Counted from the stretch's first letter, positions 10,202 through 18,798 are shown. The stretch is DNA of 64,000 bases from Mycolicibacterium litorale (GCF_014218295.1 NZ_AP023287.1:1178001-1242000); one strand, 5' to 3'. Numbers and translations: made by a program. The notes: a model not told the origin generated them from the letters alone.

Positions 10202-10743
10202 GGATCGTTCTACTCGGACCGCCGGGTGCGGGCAAGGGCACGCAAGCTGCGAAGCTGGCCGAGAAGCTGGGCATTCCCCACATCTCCACAGGCGACCTCT
10301 TCCGCGACAACATCGCAGGCGAGACCGAACTCGGCGTCGAGGCCAAGCGGTATCTCGACGCCGGCGACCTCGTCCCGAGCAGCCTCACCAACGCGCTGGT
10401 CGAAGACCGCATCGAGCAGGACGACGCCAAGGACGGCTTCATCCTCGACGGCTACCCCCGCTCGGTCGAGCAGGCCGAGGCACTCGGCCGGATGCTCGAG
10501 GACCGCAACCTCTCGCTCGACGCGGTGCTGGAGTTCCGCGTCTCCGAGGACGAACTGCTCACCCGCCTCAAGGGCCGTGGCCGCGCCGACGACACCGAAG
10601 AGGTCATCCTCAACCGGATGAAGGTGTACCGCGACGAGACCGCGCCGCTGCTCGACCACTACCGCGACGAATTGAAGACCGTCGACGCCGTCGGGTCGAT
10701 GGACGAGGTGTTCGCCAGGGCACTGCACGCGCTCGGGAAGTGA
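10198..10743 (+). CDS. adk: Adenylate kinase
   Basis: Interconverts ATP + AMP and 2 ADP in the cytosol; 181 aa. The P-loop GPPGAGKGT is at residues 7-15, followed by the AMP-binding [10 protein letters not shown] and DGYPRSVEQ motifs. The LID is the short form ([16 protein letters not shown]), giving the roughly 181-aa type known from M. tuberculosis rather than the 214-aa E. coli type. The GTG start overlaps the secY stop by 4 bp, and map follows after 1 bp, so translation is probably coupled. Confidence 0.97.
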   Translation: MRIVLLGPPGAGKGTQAAKLAEKLGIPHISTGDLFRDNIAGETELGVEAKRYLDAGDLVPSSLTNALVEDRIEQDDAKDGFILDGYPRSVEQAEALGRMLEDRNLSLDAVLEFRVSEDELLTRLKGRGRADDTEEVILNRMKVYRDETAPLLDHYRDELKTVDAVGSMDEVFARALHALGK

Positions 10744-10744
10744 C

Positions 10745-11539
10745 GTGGCCGGCCTGAGGTTGCGCAAGGACAAGGTCGTCGCCCAGCGCACCCCCGACGA
10801 ACTCGACGCGATGGCCGCCGCCGGCGCGCTGGTCGCGGCCGCGCTCAAAGCAGTGCGGGAGGCCGCCGCACCGGGCGTCAGCACCAAGGACCTGGACGCC
10901 ATCGCCGAATCGGTCATCCGCGACGGCGGCGGTATCCCGTCCTTCCTCGGCTACCACGGGTTTCCCGCCAGCATCTGCTCGTCGGTCAACGACCGCGTGG
11001 TGCACGGCATCCCCTCGGCCACCGAGCTGCTGGCGGCAGGTGACCTGGTCTCCATCGACTGCGGCGCCATCCTCGACGGCTGGCACGGCGACTCGGCGAT
11101 CACCTTCGGTGTCGGCGCGCTCATCCCCGTCGACGAAGCGCTGTCGGCGGCCACCCGCGAATCCATGGAGGCCGGTATCGCCGCCATGGTCCCCGGCAAC
11201 CGGCTGACCGACGTCTCCCACGCCATCGAGAAGGGCACCCGCGCCGCCGAGGCGCGCTATCAGCGCGCGTTCGGCATCGTCGACGGCTACGGCGGGCACG
11301 GCATCGGCAGGCAGATGCACATGGACCCGTTCCTGCCGAACGAGGGCGCGCCCGGACGCGGGCCGCACCTGGCTCCCGGTTCCGTGCTGGCGATCGAGCC
11401 CATGCTGACCCTGGGCACCACCAAGACCGTCGTACTCGAGGACGAGTGGACGGTGGTCACCGCCGACGGTTCGCGCGCCGCCCACTGGGAGCACACCGTC
11501 GCGGTCACCGAGGACGGGCCGCGAATTCTCACGCTCTGA
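10745..11539 (+). CDS. map: Methionine aminopeptidase, type I
   Basis: Removes the initiator methionine from nascent proteins using two divalent metals; 264 aa, M24 pita-bread fold. All five metal ligands are visible: Asp105 (VSIDCG), Asp116 (HGDSA), His186 (GGHGIG), Glu219 (AIEPM) and Glu250 (HWEHT). It has no long N-terminal SH3-binding extension, so it corresponds to MapA (Rv0734) rather than the longer mycobacterial paralogue. It has a GTG start 1 bp after the adk stop. It closes the secY-adk-map operon; sigL follows behind its own promoter. Confidence 0.96.
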   Translation: MAGLRLRKDKVVAQRTPDELDAMAAAGALVAAALKAVREAAAPGVSTKDLDAIAESVIRDGGGIPSFLGYHGFPASICSSVNDRVVHGIPSATELLAAGDLVSIDCGAILDGWHGDSAITFGVGALIPVDEALSAATRESMEAGIAAMVPGNRLTDVSHAIEKGTRAAEARYQRAFGIVDGYGGHGIGRQMHMDPFLPNEGAPGRGPHLAPGSVLAIEPMLTLGTTKTVVLEDEWTVVTADGSRAAHWEHTVAVTEDGPRILTL

Positions 11540-11546
11540 TCGACAA

Positions 11547-11574
11547 TGAACCACGTCACCGCCGACATCGTGTC
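11547..11574 (+). promoter_or_regulatory. SigL-type ECF promoter upstream of sigL
   Basis: TGAACC (11547-11552), a 16-bp spacer, then CGTGTC (11569-11574). This matches the published mycobacterial SigL consensus TGAACC-N16-18-CGTgtc. It sits 17 bp before the sigL ATG and indicates autoregulation of the sigL-rslA operon. Confidence 0.8.
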
Positions 11575-11591
11575 ACTGGCGGAAGGTGGTT

Positions 11592-12092
11592 ATGGACGAT
11601 CCGGAGGCCACGATGATGCGGGTGCTCTACGACGAGCACGCCGCCGCTCTGTGGCGCTATGCCCTGCGTCTGACCGGTGACCGGGCCCGCGCCGAAGACG
11701 TCGTCCAGGAAACGCTGCTGCGCGCGTGGCGGCACCAGCCCGACGGGTCAGCCAGGGCGTGGCTGTTCACCGTCGCGCGCAACCTGATCATCGACGAACA
11801 GCGCAGCGCTCGGGCCCGCCGCGAGACCGGCACCCCCGACGTGGAGGCCGTCGCGGACACCGCGGGCCCCGACGAGGTGGACTCGGCGCTGGACCGCCTG
11901 CTGATCGGATCGGCGCTGGCGCAGTTGTCCGAGGACCACCGGGCCGTCATCAGGCGCGCGTACTACCAGGGGTGGACGACGGGACAGATCGCCGAGGAAC
12001 TCCAGGTACCGGAAGGCACGGTGAAGTCCCGGCTGCACTACGCGGTGCGGGCGCTGCGCCTGAACCTGCAGGAGATGGGGGTGACGAGATGA
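11592..12092 (+). CDS. sigL: ECF RNA polymerase sigma factor SigL
   Basis: Extracytoplasmic-function sigma factor, 166 aa. Region 2 (DHAALWRYALRLTG-like helix, then AEDVVQETLLRAWRH) binds the -10 element and core polymerase. Region 4 (TTGQIAEELQVPEGTVKSRLHYAVRALR) binds the -35 element. The ATG at 11592 is preferred over the in-frame GTG 6 nt upstream because GGAAGG sits 5 nt before it. It lies between map and rslA, as Rv0735 does in M. tuberculosis, where SigL controls polyketide/envelope and secreted thiol-disulfide functions. The stop overlaps the rslA ATG by 4 bp (ATGA). Confidence 0.92.
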   Translation: MDDPEATMMRVLYDEHAAALWRYALRLTGDRARAEDVVQETLLRAWRHQPDGSARAWLFTVARNLIIDEQRSARARRETGTPDVEAVADTAGPDEVDSALDRLLIGSALAQLSEDHRAVIRRAYYQGWTTGQIAEELQVPEGTVKSRLHYAVRALRLNLQEMGVTR

Positions 12093-12832
12093 CGCTGTCC
12101 GGTGTACCCCGCGGCGCCGACACCGGAGGCGGCGATCCGTATCTGCAATGGGATGCCGCCTACGTGCTCGGCTCCCTGTCGAGTGCCGAACGCCGGGAGT
12201 ACGAGGCGCACCTGGAGACGTGTGACCGGTGCCGGGACGCGGTGGCCGAGCTCAGCGGAATCCCGGCCCTGCTGGCGATGCTCGACGCCGACGAGGTCCG
12301 CGCCCTCGACGAGGAGCAGTTCGAGCCGCCGCCGCTGCGGCCGGAGGTGCGCGACTCGGTGCTGGCCAAGGTCAGATGGCGTCGACGCCGTTCGCGGTGG
12401 CTGACGTCGGCGGCCGTCGGCCTGGCCGCCGCGCTGCTCGCCGTCGGGGTGGTCGTCGCGATGCGTCCCGAGGTGTTCGGTCTGCAGAGCGGCGCGCCGC
12501 AGACCACCGCCGCGACCTTCGAGATGACCAAACTCGCGCCCACGCCGTTCACCGCGACCGTCAGCCTGTCCGAGTTCGGGTGGGGGACCCGCATCGACAT
12601 GGCGTGCTCGTACGGCGAATGGTCCGGTGGCGGGGCCGGAACGCCGCCAAGCCAGCTCGGCATGGTGGTGGTCGGCCGTGACGGCACCCGGTCCGAGATC
12701 GCCACCTGGCTCGGTCTGCCCGGCGCGACCGCGCTGCCGAGCGGGAACACCCCGATGCCGCGCGACCAGATCGCCGCCGTGCAGTTGATTTCGTCCGACA
12801 CCCGGCAGGTGCTGATGGAGACGAAGCTGTGA
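12089..12832 (+). CDS. rslA: Anti-sigma-L factor RslA (zinc-associated anti-sigma factor)
   Basis: Membrane anti-sigma factor that sequesters SigL; 247 aa. The cytoplasmic N-terminus contains the ZAS zinc motif H-x3-C-x2-C (His41, Cys45, Cys48 in HLETCDRC). One membrane helix follows (WLTSAAVGLAAALLAVGVVV, about residues 101-120). An extracytoplasmic anti-sigma-K/RskA-type domain then carries a conserved Cys in DMACSYGEWSGGG and ends in ISSDTRQVLMETKL. Loss of zinc on oxidation of the cysteines is the known release mechanism in M. tuberculosis RslA. It is translationally coupled to sigL. Confidence 0.9.
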   Translation: MTLSGVPRGADTGGGDPYLQWDAAYVLGSLSSAERREYEAHLETCDRCRDAVAELSGIPALLAMLDADEVRALDEEQFEPPPLRPEVRDSVLAKVRWRRRRSRWLTSAAVGLAAALLAVGVVVAMRPEVFGLQSGAPQTTAATFEMTKLAPTPFTATVSLSEFGWGTRIDMACSYGEWSGGGAGTPPSQLGMVVVGRDGTRSEIATWLGLPGATALPSGNTPMPRDQIAAVQLISSDTRQVLMETKL

Positions 12833-12857
12833 GTGCGGCCAATGGTATGAAAGGTCG

Positions 12858-13361
12858 GTGAGCGATGGGCTGGAGGCGCGTGACCCGATCGCGCTGGCCC
12901 GCGCGAACTGGGAAGCGGCCGGCTGGGGTGAGGTGGCCGACGGGATGGTGGCCGTCACCTCCGTGATGCGGGCCCACCAGATCCTGCTGGCGCGCGTCGA
13001 GAACGCGCTGCGCCCCTACGATCTGAGCTTCTCCCGGTTCGAGCTGCTGCGCCTGCTGGCGTTCAGCCGTTCGGGGGCGCTCCCGATCACCAAGGCCTCC
13101 GACCGGCTACAGGTGCACGTCACCAGCGTCACGCACGCGATCCGGCGATTGGAGGCCAGCGGCCTGGTCGAACGGATTCCGCACCCCACCGACGGCCGCA
13201 CCACACTGGTGCAGATCACCGAACTGGGCCGCTCGACCGTCGAGGACGCCACCGTCACCCTCAACAACGACGTGTTCGCCGACATCGGGATGTCCGCCGA
13301 CGAATCCCGGGCGCTGGCGGCCTCGATCGAGACACTGCGCCGTCACGCCGGCGATTTCTGA
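12858..13361 (+). CDS. MarR-family transcriptional regulator (Rv0737-like)
   Basis: 167 aa winged-helix regulator. It has an N-terminal dimerisation helix region (MVAVTSVMRAHQILLARVENALRPYDLSFSRFELLRLLAF). A helix-turn-helix follows (PITKASDRLQVHVTSVTHAIRRLEASGLVERI), then the wing HPTDGRTTLVQITELG. The same position after rslA is held by Rv0737 in M. tuberculosis. GTG start. It is followed tail-to-tail by the NmrA gene with a 19-bp overlap. The target and ligand are unknown. Confidence 0.88.
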   Translation: MSDGLEARDPIALARANWEAAGWGEVADGMVAVTSVMRAHQILLARVENALRPYDLSFSRFELLRLLAFSRSGALPITKASDRLQVHVTSVTHAIRRLEASGLVERIPHPTDGRTTLVQITELGRSTVEDATVTLNNDVFADIGMSADESRALAASIETLRRHAGDF

Positions 13362-14290
13362 CGGTTCGCCAGCCACTCCCGGAAGGACTGCAGCCGCGGG
13401 TTGAGCTCGCGAACCCGGTCGAGATCGCGGTCGGCGGTGAACTGTGCGGAGTTCTCGGCGTAGTACTGGAACATGTTGCCCATCTCGACCGCCGACGGGA
13501 AGCCCTGCGCCCGGAACCGGTCGAACGGCACCGGGACGTAGGTCACCGGCTCGCCGAGCGCGTCGCTCAGCGCCGCCGCGTAGCCGTCGCCGGTCAGGAT
13601 GTCGCCGGCGATGCTGACGGTCTTGCCGACCAGGGCGTCGCCCCGCGCGAAGACGCCCAGTGCGCTGCGGCCGATGTCGTCGACGGCGATCCCCGCCAGC
13701 GGCTGATCGGCGATGGGCAGCGCGAGCGTCAGGGCGCCGTCGTCACCGCGCCTCGGCGGAAACGAATCGACGAAGTTCTCGAAGAACAGCGTGGTCCGCA
13801 GGTAGGTGACCGGCAGTCCGGCGAAGAACGCGTCCGCCTCGGCCTTGGCGTCGAAGTGCGGCACCTTGTAGCCCTCGACGTCCGGCACCGCGGCGTCGTC
13901 GGCGAAGTGGCCGCGGGTGTCCTCCAGCGTCGACCAGACGACGTGCTCGACGCCGGTGCGCTCGAGGGCTCGTGCGGCGGCTGCGGCCTGTGCCAGTTCC
14001 CGCTCGGCGCGTGATATTCCGGCGTCGGGGGCCAGGGGCGCCCAGTAGTTGGTGACGACGAAGGCGCCGTGCACACCGTCGAACGCCCGGTCCAGGCTGG
14101 CCTCGTCGTCGAGGTCGGCCGCGACGACCTCGGCACCCGCCTCGGACAGCGCCGCGCCCTTCGGTGACCCGGGATTGCGGGTGAGCGCCCTGACCGTGAA
14201 TTCGCCGCCGTCGTCGAGGATGGCCCGCACCAGCCCTCCGCCCTGACTTCCGGTCGCTCCGACGACCGCGATGGTCCTCTTCGGTGTCAT
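13343..14290 (-). CDS. NmrA-family NAD(P)-binding protein
   Basis: Atypical short-chain dehydrogenase/NmrA-like protein, 315 aa. The nucleotide-binding motif is VVGATGSQGGGLV near the N-terminus, and later segments (GAFVVTNYW, HVVWSTLEDT, VTYLRTTLFFENF, DIGRSALGVF) are standard NmrA/HSCARG signatures. Members bind NADP(H), and many act as redox sensors rather than enzymes. The ATG at 14290 is preceded by GGAGAG. It is divergent from a MarR gene, and two copies of the same palindrome lie between them, so this gene is the likely target of that regulator. No catalytic Tyr-Lys pair is evident. Confidence 0.85.
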   Translation of the reverse strand: MTPKRTIAVVGATGSQGGGLVRAILDDGGEFTVRALTRNPGSPKGAALSEAGAEVVAADLDDEASLDRAFDGVHGAFVVTNYWAPLAPDAGISRAERELAQAAAAARALERTGVEHVVWSTLEDTRGHFADDAAVPDVEGYKVPHFDAKAEADAFFAGLPVTYLRTTLFFENFVDSFPPRRGDDGALTLALPIADQPLAGIAVDDIGRSALGVFARGDALVGKTVSIAGDILTGDGYAAALSDALGEPVTYVPVPFDRFRAQGFPSAVEMGNMFQYYAENSAQFTADRDLDRVRELNPRLQSFREWLANRQKSPA

Positions 14291-14304
14291 CTGCCTCTCC
14301 TTGA

Positions 14305-14318
14305 GTTGATGTGTCAAC
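14305..14318. promoter_or_regulatory. MarR operator copy 1 (NmrA side)
   Basis: GTTGATGTGTCAAC: arms GTTGA and TCAAC around a 4-nt centre. It lies just upstream of the NmrA Shine-Dalgarno and overlaps the region of its probable start site (TAGGTT on the minus strand, 14316-14321). Its centre is 42 bp (four helical turns) from copy 2. Confidence 0.6.
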
Positions 14319-14342
14319 CTACGGGATCGACGGTAGGCCTTC

Positions 14343-14364
14343 ATGGGTTGATATGTCAACCCAT
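14343..14364. promoter_or_regulatory. MarR operator copy 2 (MarR side)
   Basis: Perfect inverted repeat with 9-bp arms ATGGGTTGA / TCAACCCAT around TATG. The core is the same as copy 1 apart from one central base. It lies directly upstream of the candidate -10 TAGCAT (14369-14374), where a bound repressor would block polymerase. Confidence 0.65.
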
Positions 14365-14381
14365 CGGCTAGCATGGCCGTT

Positions 14382-14861
14382 GTGACGACGAAGCGGCAGC
14401 TGACCGACGACGAACAGCGGGCGTGGCGCGCGTACATCGCGATGCAGCACACCCTCAGCCGTCATCTCCAGCAGCACATGCAGCGGGAGTTCGGGCTGTC
14501 CGGCTCCGACTTCGAGATCCTGGTGACGCTGTCGGAGGCCGACGGTCGGCGGATGCGGGCGGCAGACCTCGGTGCGGCCACCCAGTGGGAGAAGAGCAGG
14601 CTGTCGCACCACCTCACGCGGATGGCCGCGCGCGGGCTGATCCGACGCGAACCCGGTGAGGGGCGCTACCCCGACATCGTGCTGACCGACACCGGGCTGG
14701 CCACCCTGCAGGAGTGCGCCCCGGTCAACGCCGCCAGGGTGCGGGAGCTGTTCGTCGACGTGGTCGGGCCCGACCGGCTCGAGACGTTGCGCGGGATCGC
14801 CGACGACGTCGTGGCGGCCGTCGAAGAACACCGAAACACCGACTGCCCGCTGCCGCGCTGA
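14382..14861 (+). CDS. MarR-family transcriptional regulator, probable repressor of the divergent NmrA gene
   Basis: Winged-helix MarR protein, 159 aa from the GTG at 14382 (162 aa if the ATG at 14373 is used). Features are a long N-terminal helix (TDDEQRAWRAYIAMQHTLSRHLQQHMQREF), then SDFEILVTLSEADGRRMRAADLGAATQWEKSRLSHHLTRMAARGLIRR as the reader domain, and a wing GEGRYPDIVLTDTG. The GTG is preferred because a -10 hexamer TAGCAT ends 7 nt before it and overlaps the ATG, giving a leaderless message. Two matching palindromes in the intergenic region suggest control of itself and the NmrA gene. Confidence 0.85.
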   Translation: MTTKRQLTDDEQRAWRAYIAMQHTLSRHLQQHMQREFGLSGSDFEILVTLSEADGRRMRAADLGAATQWEKSRLSHHLTRMAARGLIRREPGEGRYPDIVLTDTGLATLQECAPVNAARVRELFVDVVGPDRLETLRGIADDVVAAVEEHRNTDCPLPR

Positions 14862-16064
14862 TCAGGCCGGGTCCCCGACCTGGGCGGGCAGCGGAATCGT
14901 CGCCGTCACCGCGGTGCCCGCGCCCGGTCGCGACCGGATGTTCAGCCGGCCGCCCACGATCTCGGCGCGTTCGGCCATCGACAGCAGCCCGTAGCCGCCC
15001 ATCTCGTCGCCGCCGAGCGGGTGTTCGAAGGTGTCGAAACCCACGCCGTCGTCGATGATCTCGAGGCGCGCGACGTCTCCGGACACGCTGAAGGTGAGCC
15101 GGGCGGTGTCGGCGTGCGCGTGTTTGACGACATTCTGCAGACACTCCTGCGCGATGCGGTACAGCGCCAGCTCGACGTGATCGGGCAGGCGGCGCTCGGC
15201 GAGGTCGACCTCGATGTGGATCTGGGGGATGGAGCGCGCCAGGGAGGCCAGCCCACCCGCGAGGCCGAGGTCATCGAGCACCGGCGGACGCAGCCCGCTG
15301 ATCGCGGCACGTGCCTCGCCGAGGGTCAGTGCGACCAGCTCACGGGCCGCGGCGAGCTGTTCGGCCGCGACCTGCGGATCGTCGATGGTGCGCACGGCGG
15401 CGTCGAGCCGGTACGACAACGTCACCAGGCGCTGGGAAATCCCGTCGTGGATGTCGCCCGCCAACCGCCTGCGCTCGATCTCCTGGGCTTCGATCACCTG
15501 CTCGACGAAGTTCTCGTGCGCACGCTCGCGGGCCACCAGCTGCCGGTGCAGCCGCGCCTGGTGCAGGGCGCCCGCGATGAGACGGCCGATCACCAGCAGC
15601 AGTTCCACGTCGCGGGCGGAGAACTCGCGGCGCTCGACGGTGTGCACGTTCAGCACGCCGACCAGACCGCCCGGGTCGGTCTGCATCGGCACCGACACCA
15701 TCGAGGTGAAGTCCTTGCCGCGCAGCGACTGGAACGGCATGTAGCGGGGATCGGACTCCTTGTCGTGGCTGATCACCACCGGTTCGCGGTGGCTGGCGAC
15801 CCAGCCGGAGATGCCCTGCCCCAGCGGCAGCCGGATCTTGCCGATCTCACGGTCGAACGGCGGCGTGGCCCCGGCCAACGTCAGGGACCGGTCGGAGTCG
15901 TCGAGTACGTGGACGAAGCAGACGTCGGTGCCGGTCGCCGCCGTGATCATGCGTGCGGCCGCCGCGGCCAGCGGTTCCACCCCGGGACCGCTCGACGCCG
16001 CCTGGATGAGCTCGCGCAGCAGGGCCAGTTCGCGGTCGGCGGTCAGCAACGGCGGCGCGCTCAC
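14862..16064 (-). CDS. GAF-domain sensor histidine kinase (NarX/DevS-like HisKA_3 type)
   Basis: Cytosolic two-component sensor, 400 aa. An N-terminal GAF domain (about residues 25-170, with PLGQGISGWVA and VSVPMQTDPGGLVGVLNVH) senses an unknown signal. The HisKA_3 dimerisation helix carries the phospho-accepting His206 in ERRRLAGDIHDGISQRL. The HATPase domain shows ALYRIAQECLQNVVKHAHAD (N box), IIDDGVGFD and GGYGLLSMAERAEIVGG. No membrane helix. The GTG start overlaps the response-regulator stop by 4 bp, so the two are cotranscribed and coupled. The gene ends abutting the convergent MarR gene. Confidence 0.9.
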   Translation of the reverse strand: MSAPPLLTADRELALLRELIQAASSGPGVEPLAAAAARMITAATGTDVCFVHVLDDSDRSLTLAGATPPFDREIGKIRLPLGQGISGWVASHREPVVISHDKESDPRYMPFQSLRGKDFTSMVSVPMQTDPGGLVGVLNVHTVERREFSARDVELLLVIGRLIAGALHQARLHRQLVARERAHENFVEQVIEAQEIERRRLAGDIHDGISQRLVTLSYRLDAAVRTIDDPQVAAEQLAAARELVALTLGEARAAISGLRPPVLDDLGLAGGLASLARSIPQIHIEVDLAERRLPDHVELALYRIAQECLQNVVKHAHADTARLTFSVSGDVARLEIIDDGVGFDTFEHPLGGDEMGGYGLLSMAERAEIVGGRLNIRSRPGAGTAVTATIPLPAQVGDPA

Positions 16065-16720
16065 TGGTAGATCCCCTCCCGCAGCGCCGTGGCCACCGCA
16101 CCCGCACGGTCGCCGACGCCGAGCTTGCGGTAGATCGAGCGCAGGTGGGTCTTGACCGTCTCCTCGCCGATGACGAGTTTGTTCGCGATGCCGCGGTTCG
16201 ACAGGCCGGTCACGACGAACGAGAGGATCTCGCTCTCCCGCTGCGTGAGGCCCTGGCGGGCGCCCGGCCAGAACTCGTCGCGCTGCAGCCGGGCGGCGGT
16301 GTCGACCGCCCTGGCCGCCATCCCCGGATCGATGGCGGTCTGGCCCTGATGGGCCAGCTCCAGCTGGCGGACCAGTTCATCGCTGCTGATGCTCTTGAGC
16401 AGATATCCCGACGCGCCGACCCGCAGCGCCTGGAACAGGTACTGCTCGTCGTCGTACACCGACAGCATGACGACCTTCTGGTCCGGATCGCGGTCGCGCA
16501 GTTCCAGGCACAGGTCGAGGCCGCTCGACCCCTGCATGCGCACGTCGCAGAGCACGATGTCGGGGCGCAGTTCGGCGACGACGCCTGCGGCCCGTTCGGC
16601 GCCGACGGCCTGACCCACCACCGTGACGCGATCGGCGAACGTCGCCAGCATGGCCTTGAGTCCCTCGATGACCATCTCGTGGTCGTCGACCAGCACGATC
16701 CGCACCGGCCCGCCCGTCAT
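16061..16720 (-). CDS. NarL/LuxR-family response regulator
   Basis: 219 aa response regulator and partner of the adjacent GAF kinase. The receiver domain has the acidic pocket VDDHEMV, the phospho-acceptor Asp59 in DIVLCDVRMQG, a switch Ser in VVMLSVYDD and Lys in GYLLKSISSDEL. The C-terminal LuxR-type helix-turn-helix reads LTQRESEILSFVVTGLSNRGIANKLVIGEETVKTHLRSIYRKLGV. The target genes cannot be deduced. The order regulator then kinase, with a GTGA overlap, is the usual operon form. Confidence 0.92.
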   Translation of the reverse strand: MTGGPVRIVLVDDHEMVIEGLKAMLATFADRVTVVGQAVGAERAAGVVAELRPDIVLCDVRMQGSSGLDLCLELRDRDPDQKVVMLSVYDDEQYLFQALRVGASGYLLKSISSDELVRQLELAHQGQTAIDPGMAARAVDTAARLQRDEFWPGARQGLTQRESEILSFVVTGLSNRGIANKLVIGEETVKTHLRSIYRKLGVGDRAGAVATALREGIYQ

Positions 16721-16888
16721 GGCATCACCTTAGAGGCGCGGTGGGTGCCGGCTGGGCAACTTCGCCACGTCCAATCCCCCGTTGGGGGGAGGACGTGCGC
16801 CTGTGACGTAGGCCACTGTGATCAGGTGCAGACAACGCGTGAGAGAACATGGTGTGCGGGCCGGTTCTGGTGGGACTGTGCCCGCCCG

Positions 16889-17629
16889 GTGGATGCGGAT
16901 GTCACCCCGCTGCGGGCGCTGGTCTTCGACCTCGAGGCGTTGACCGACCTGGACTACGACGTACACCGGGTGGTGTTCAACGCCGCCTTCGCCGCGCACG
17001 GCGTCCCGATCGCTTGGTCGGAGTCCCGGTACCGACGGCTGATGGTGCTGCGCGACGAACGCCAGCGCGTGCTGGCCGAACTGCGCAACCACTGCGTCGG
17101 TCCCGAATGCGACGTGCTGGTCGAACTGCTCGCCGACGAGATCTGCTCGACCAAGGCGATGATGTTCGAGGAGATGGTGCTCGACGCCGGTGCCACCCCG
17201 CGGCCCGGCCTCGACGACCTCATCGGGGACGCGTTCGCCGCGGACATCCCCGTCGCGGTGGTGACCGCGGGCCGGCGGTCGTGGGTCGAACCGCTGGTGC
17301 GCCAACTCGTCGGCGAGGGACAGGTGGAGACCATCGTCACCCGCGACGACGTAGCGGCGCCCGGTGTGGAGTCCTATCAGCTGGCGCTGCGCGAACTCGG
17401 CGTCACCACCGACCATGTCCTCGCGCTGACCGGTTCGACGGCCGGGCTGCGCACGGCGACCGGGGCCGGCCTGGCCACCGTGCTCGTGGGTGCCGACGCC
17501 GCCGCACGCGATACGTTGGCGGCGTTGGCCGTCCGCACCGATTACGCCGGCGCGGAACCGCTGCGGCTCACGGCGTGCGAACGGCTCTACGCGCGGTCGT
17601 CGACGCGGAGGACGGTGCCCGCGGCCTGA
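16889..17629 (+). CDS. HAD-superfamily protein with degenerate catalytic motifs
   Basis: 246 aa HAD-fold protein resembling beta-phosphoglucomutase/CbbY types. Motif I reads ALVFDLEALTD: the nucleophile position (Asp14) is kept, but the acid-base Asp at +2 is Glu. Motif II threonine is present (VAVVTAGRR). The motif III region (VTRDDVAAPGVESYQLALRELGV) lacks the usual Lys of a GKP-like segment. Motif IV (VLALTGSTAGLRTATGAGLA) has Thr-Gly where two acidic, Mg-binding residues are normal. So fold recognition is good but phosphatase activity is doubtful. The start is the GTG at 16889; an upstream GTG near 16826 is possible. Role unknown. Confidence 0.75.
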   Translation: MDADVTPLRALVFDLEALTDLDYDVHRVVFNAAFAAHGVPIAWSESRYRRLMVLRDERQRVLAELRNHCVGPECDVLVELLADEICSTKAMMFEEMVLDAGATPRPGLDDLIGDAFAADIPVAVVTAGRRSWVEPLVRQLVGEGQVETIVTRDDVAAPGVESYQLALRELGVTTDHVLALTGSTAGLRTATGAGLATVLVGADAAARDTLAALAVRTDYAGAEPLRLTACERLYARSSTRRTVPAA

Positions 17630-17914
17630 GTCACTCGACGTGCTGGCCGACCACGCGTGACGCGCCCGACCACCAGAGAATCGATCGTTTTGCGATCGCT
17701 GTGTCGGCGCGGGCACCCCGCGACTCCATGGCCCTCATCTGACCGATCGACCTGTCGCGGGTCTTTCACCGGGTGGCACCGTTCCCGCTGTCGTGCGCGT
17801 CGACGGCCAGACCGAGACGTGGGATCACGCTGGGCCGTCGCGCAGACCGGCGCTACATGACGGCAGCACTGGCGCGTTGTATCGAGGCCTCCGAGGAGGA
17901 TTTCGACGCCGGGG

Positions 17915-18787
17915 TCAACCCCGCAGCATCTCGATGATCGCGCTGAAGTCCTTGTCGGCGTGGTCGGTGGCGAAGCTCGCGTACAACTCGGCGGCGTGGC
18001 TGCCCAGCGGTGCCGACGCCCCCGTCGACTCGACCGCGTCCATGGCCAGGCCGAGGTCCTTGTTCATCAACGCCGTGGCGAAGCCGGGCTTGAAATCGTT
18101 GTTGGCCGGAGACGTCGGAACCGGCCCAGGCACAGGGCAGTTCGTGTGCACGGCCCAGCAGTTGCCGGTCGCACCGGTGATGACGTCGAACAGCGACTGC
18201 GCCTCGAGCCCGAGCTTCTCGGCGAGCACGAAGGCCTCACCGATCGCGATCTGCTGGACCGCCAGCACCATGTTGTTGCACAGCTTGGCGGCCTGACCGG
18301 TGCCCGACGCGCCGCAGTGAACCACCTTGCCCGCCATGGGCTCCAGCACCGGACGGGCCCGCTCCAGCGCGTCGTCGTCCCCGCCCACCATGAACGCCAG
18401 CGTGCCCGCGGTCGCGCCCTTGACCCCACCCGACACCGGCGCGTCGAGCTGCGCGAACCCCTTGGCGACGGCGGCGGCGTTGATGGCCCGCGCATCGTCG
18501 ACCGAGATGGTCGAGGTGTCGATGAACAGCGTGCCCGCCCCGGCGGCGGACAGCACCTCGTCGTAGACGCTCTTGACGATCGCGCCGTTGGGCAGCGACG
18601 TGAGCACCACCTCGGCGCCGGTCACCGCTTCCGGGCCGCTGTCGAAGGTGGCGATGCCGTTGCCCTCGGCGGTGGACCGCAGGGCCGGCACCGGGTCGAA
18701 ACCGCGAACGGTGTGACCGGCCTTGGCCAGGTTGGCCGCCATCGGCCCACCCATGTTGCCCAGACCGAGGAACGCGATCGTGCTCAC
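17915..18787 (-). CDS. mmsB: 3-hydroxyisobutyrate dehydrogenase
   Basis: NAD-dependent oxidation of 3-hydroxyisobutyrate to methylmalonate semialdehyde in valine degradation; 290 aa. The Rossmann motif is AFLGLGNMGGPMAANLAKAGH, the substrate-binding loop DAPVSGGVKGA is at 115-125, and the catalytic Lys168 lies in GQAAKLCNNM. It is the third gene of mmsA-fadE9-mmsB, 11 bp after fadE9, the same order as Rv0753c-Rv0752c-Rv0751c. Cytosolic. All key residues are present. Confidence 0.94.
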   Translation of the reverse strand: MSTIAFLGLGNMGGPMAANLAKAGHTVRGFDPVPALRSTAEGNGIATFDSGPEAVTGAEVVLTSLPNGAIVKSVYDEVLSAAGAGTLFIDTSTISVDDARAINAAAVAKGFAQLDAPVSGGVKGATAGTLAFMVGGDDDALERARPVLEPMAGKVVHCGASGTGQAAKLCNNMVLAVQQIAIGEAFVLAEKLGLEAQSLFDVITGATGNCWAVHTNCPVPGPVPTSPANNDFKPGFATALMNKDLGLAMDAVESTGASAPLGSHAAELYASFATDHADKDFSAIIEMLRG

Positions 18788-18798
18788 TGGTTAGCCTC

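Noticed and set aside
17630..17914. Possible short genes in the gap between the HAD gene and mmsB, for example an ATG at 17857
   Set aside because: Only about 26 codons running into the end of mmsB, without ribosome-binding site or recognisable sequence. A small CGATCG hairpin near 17690 is too weak to name.
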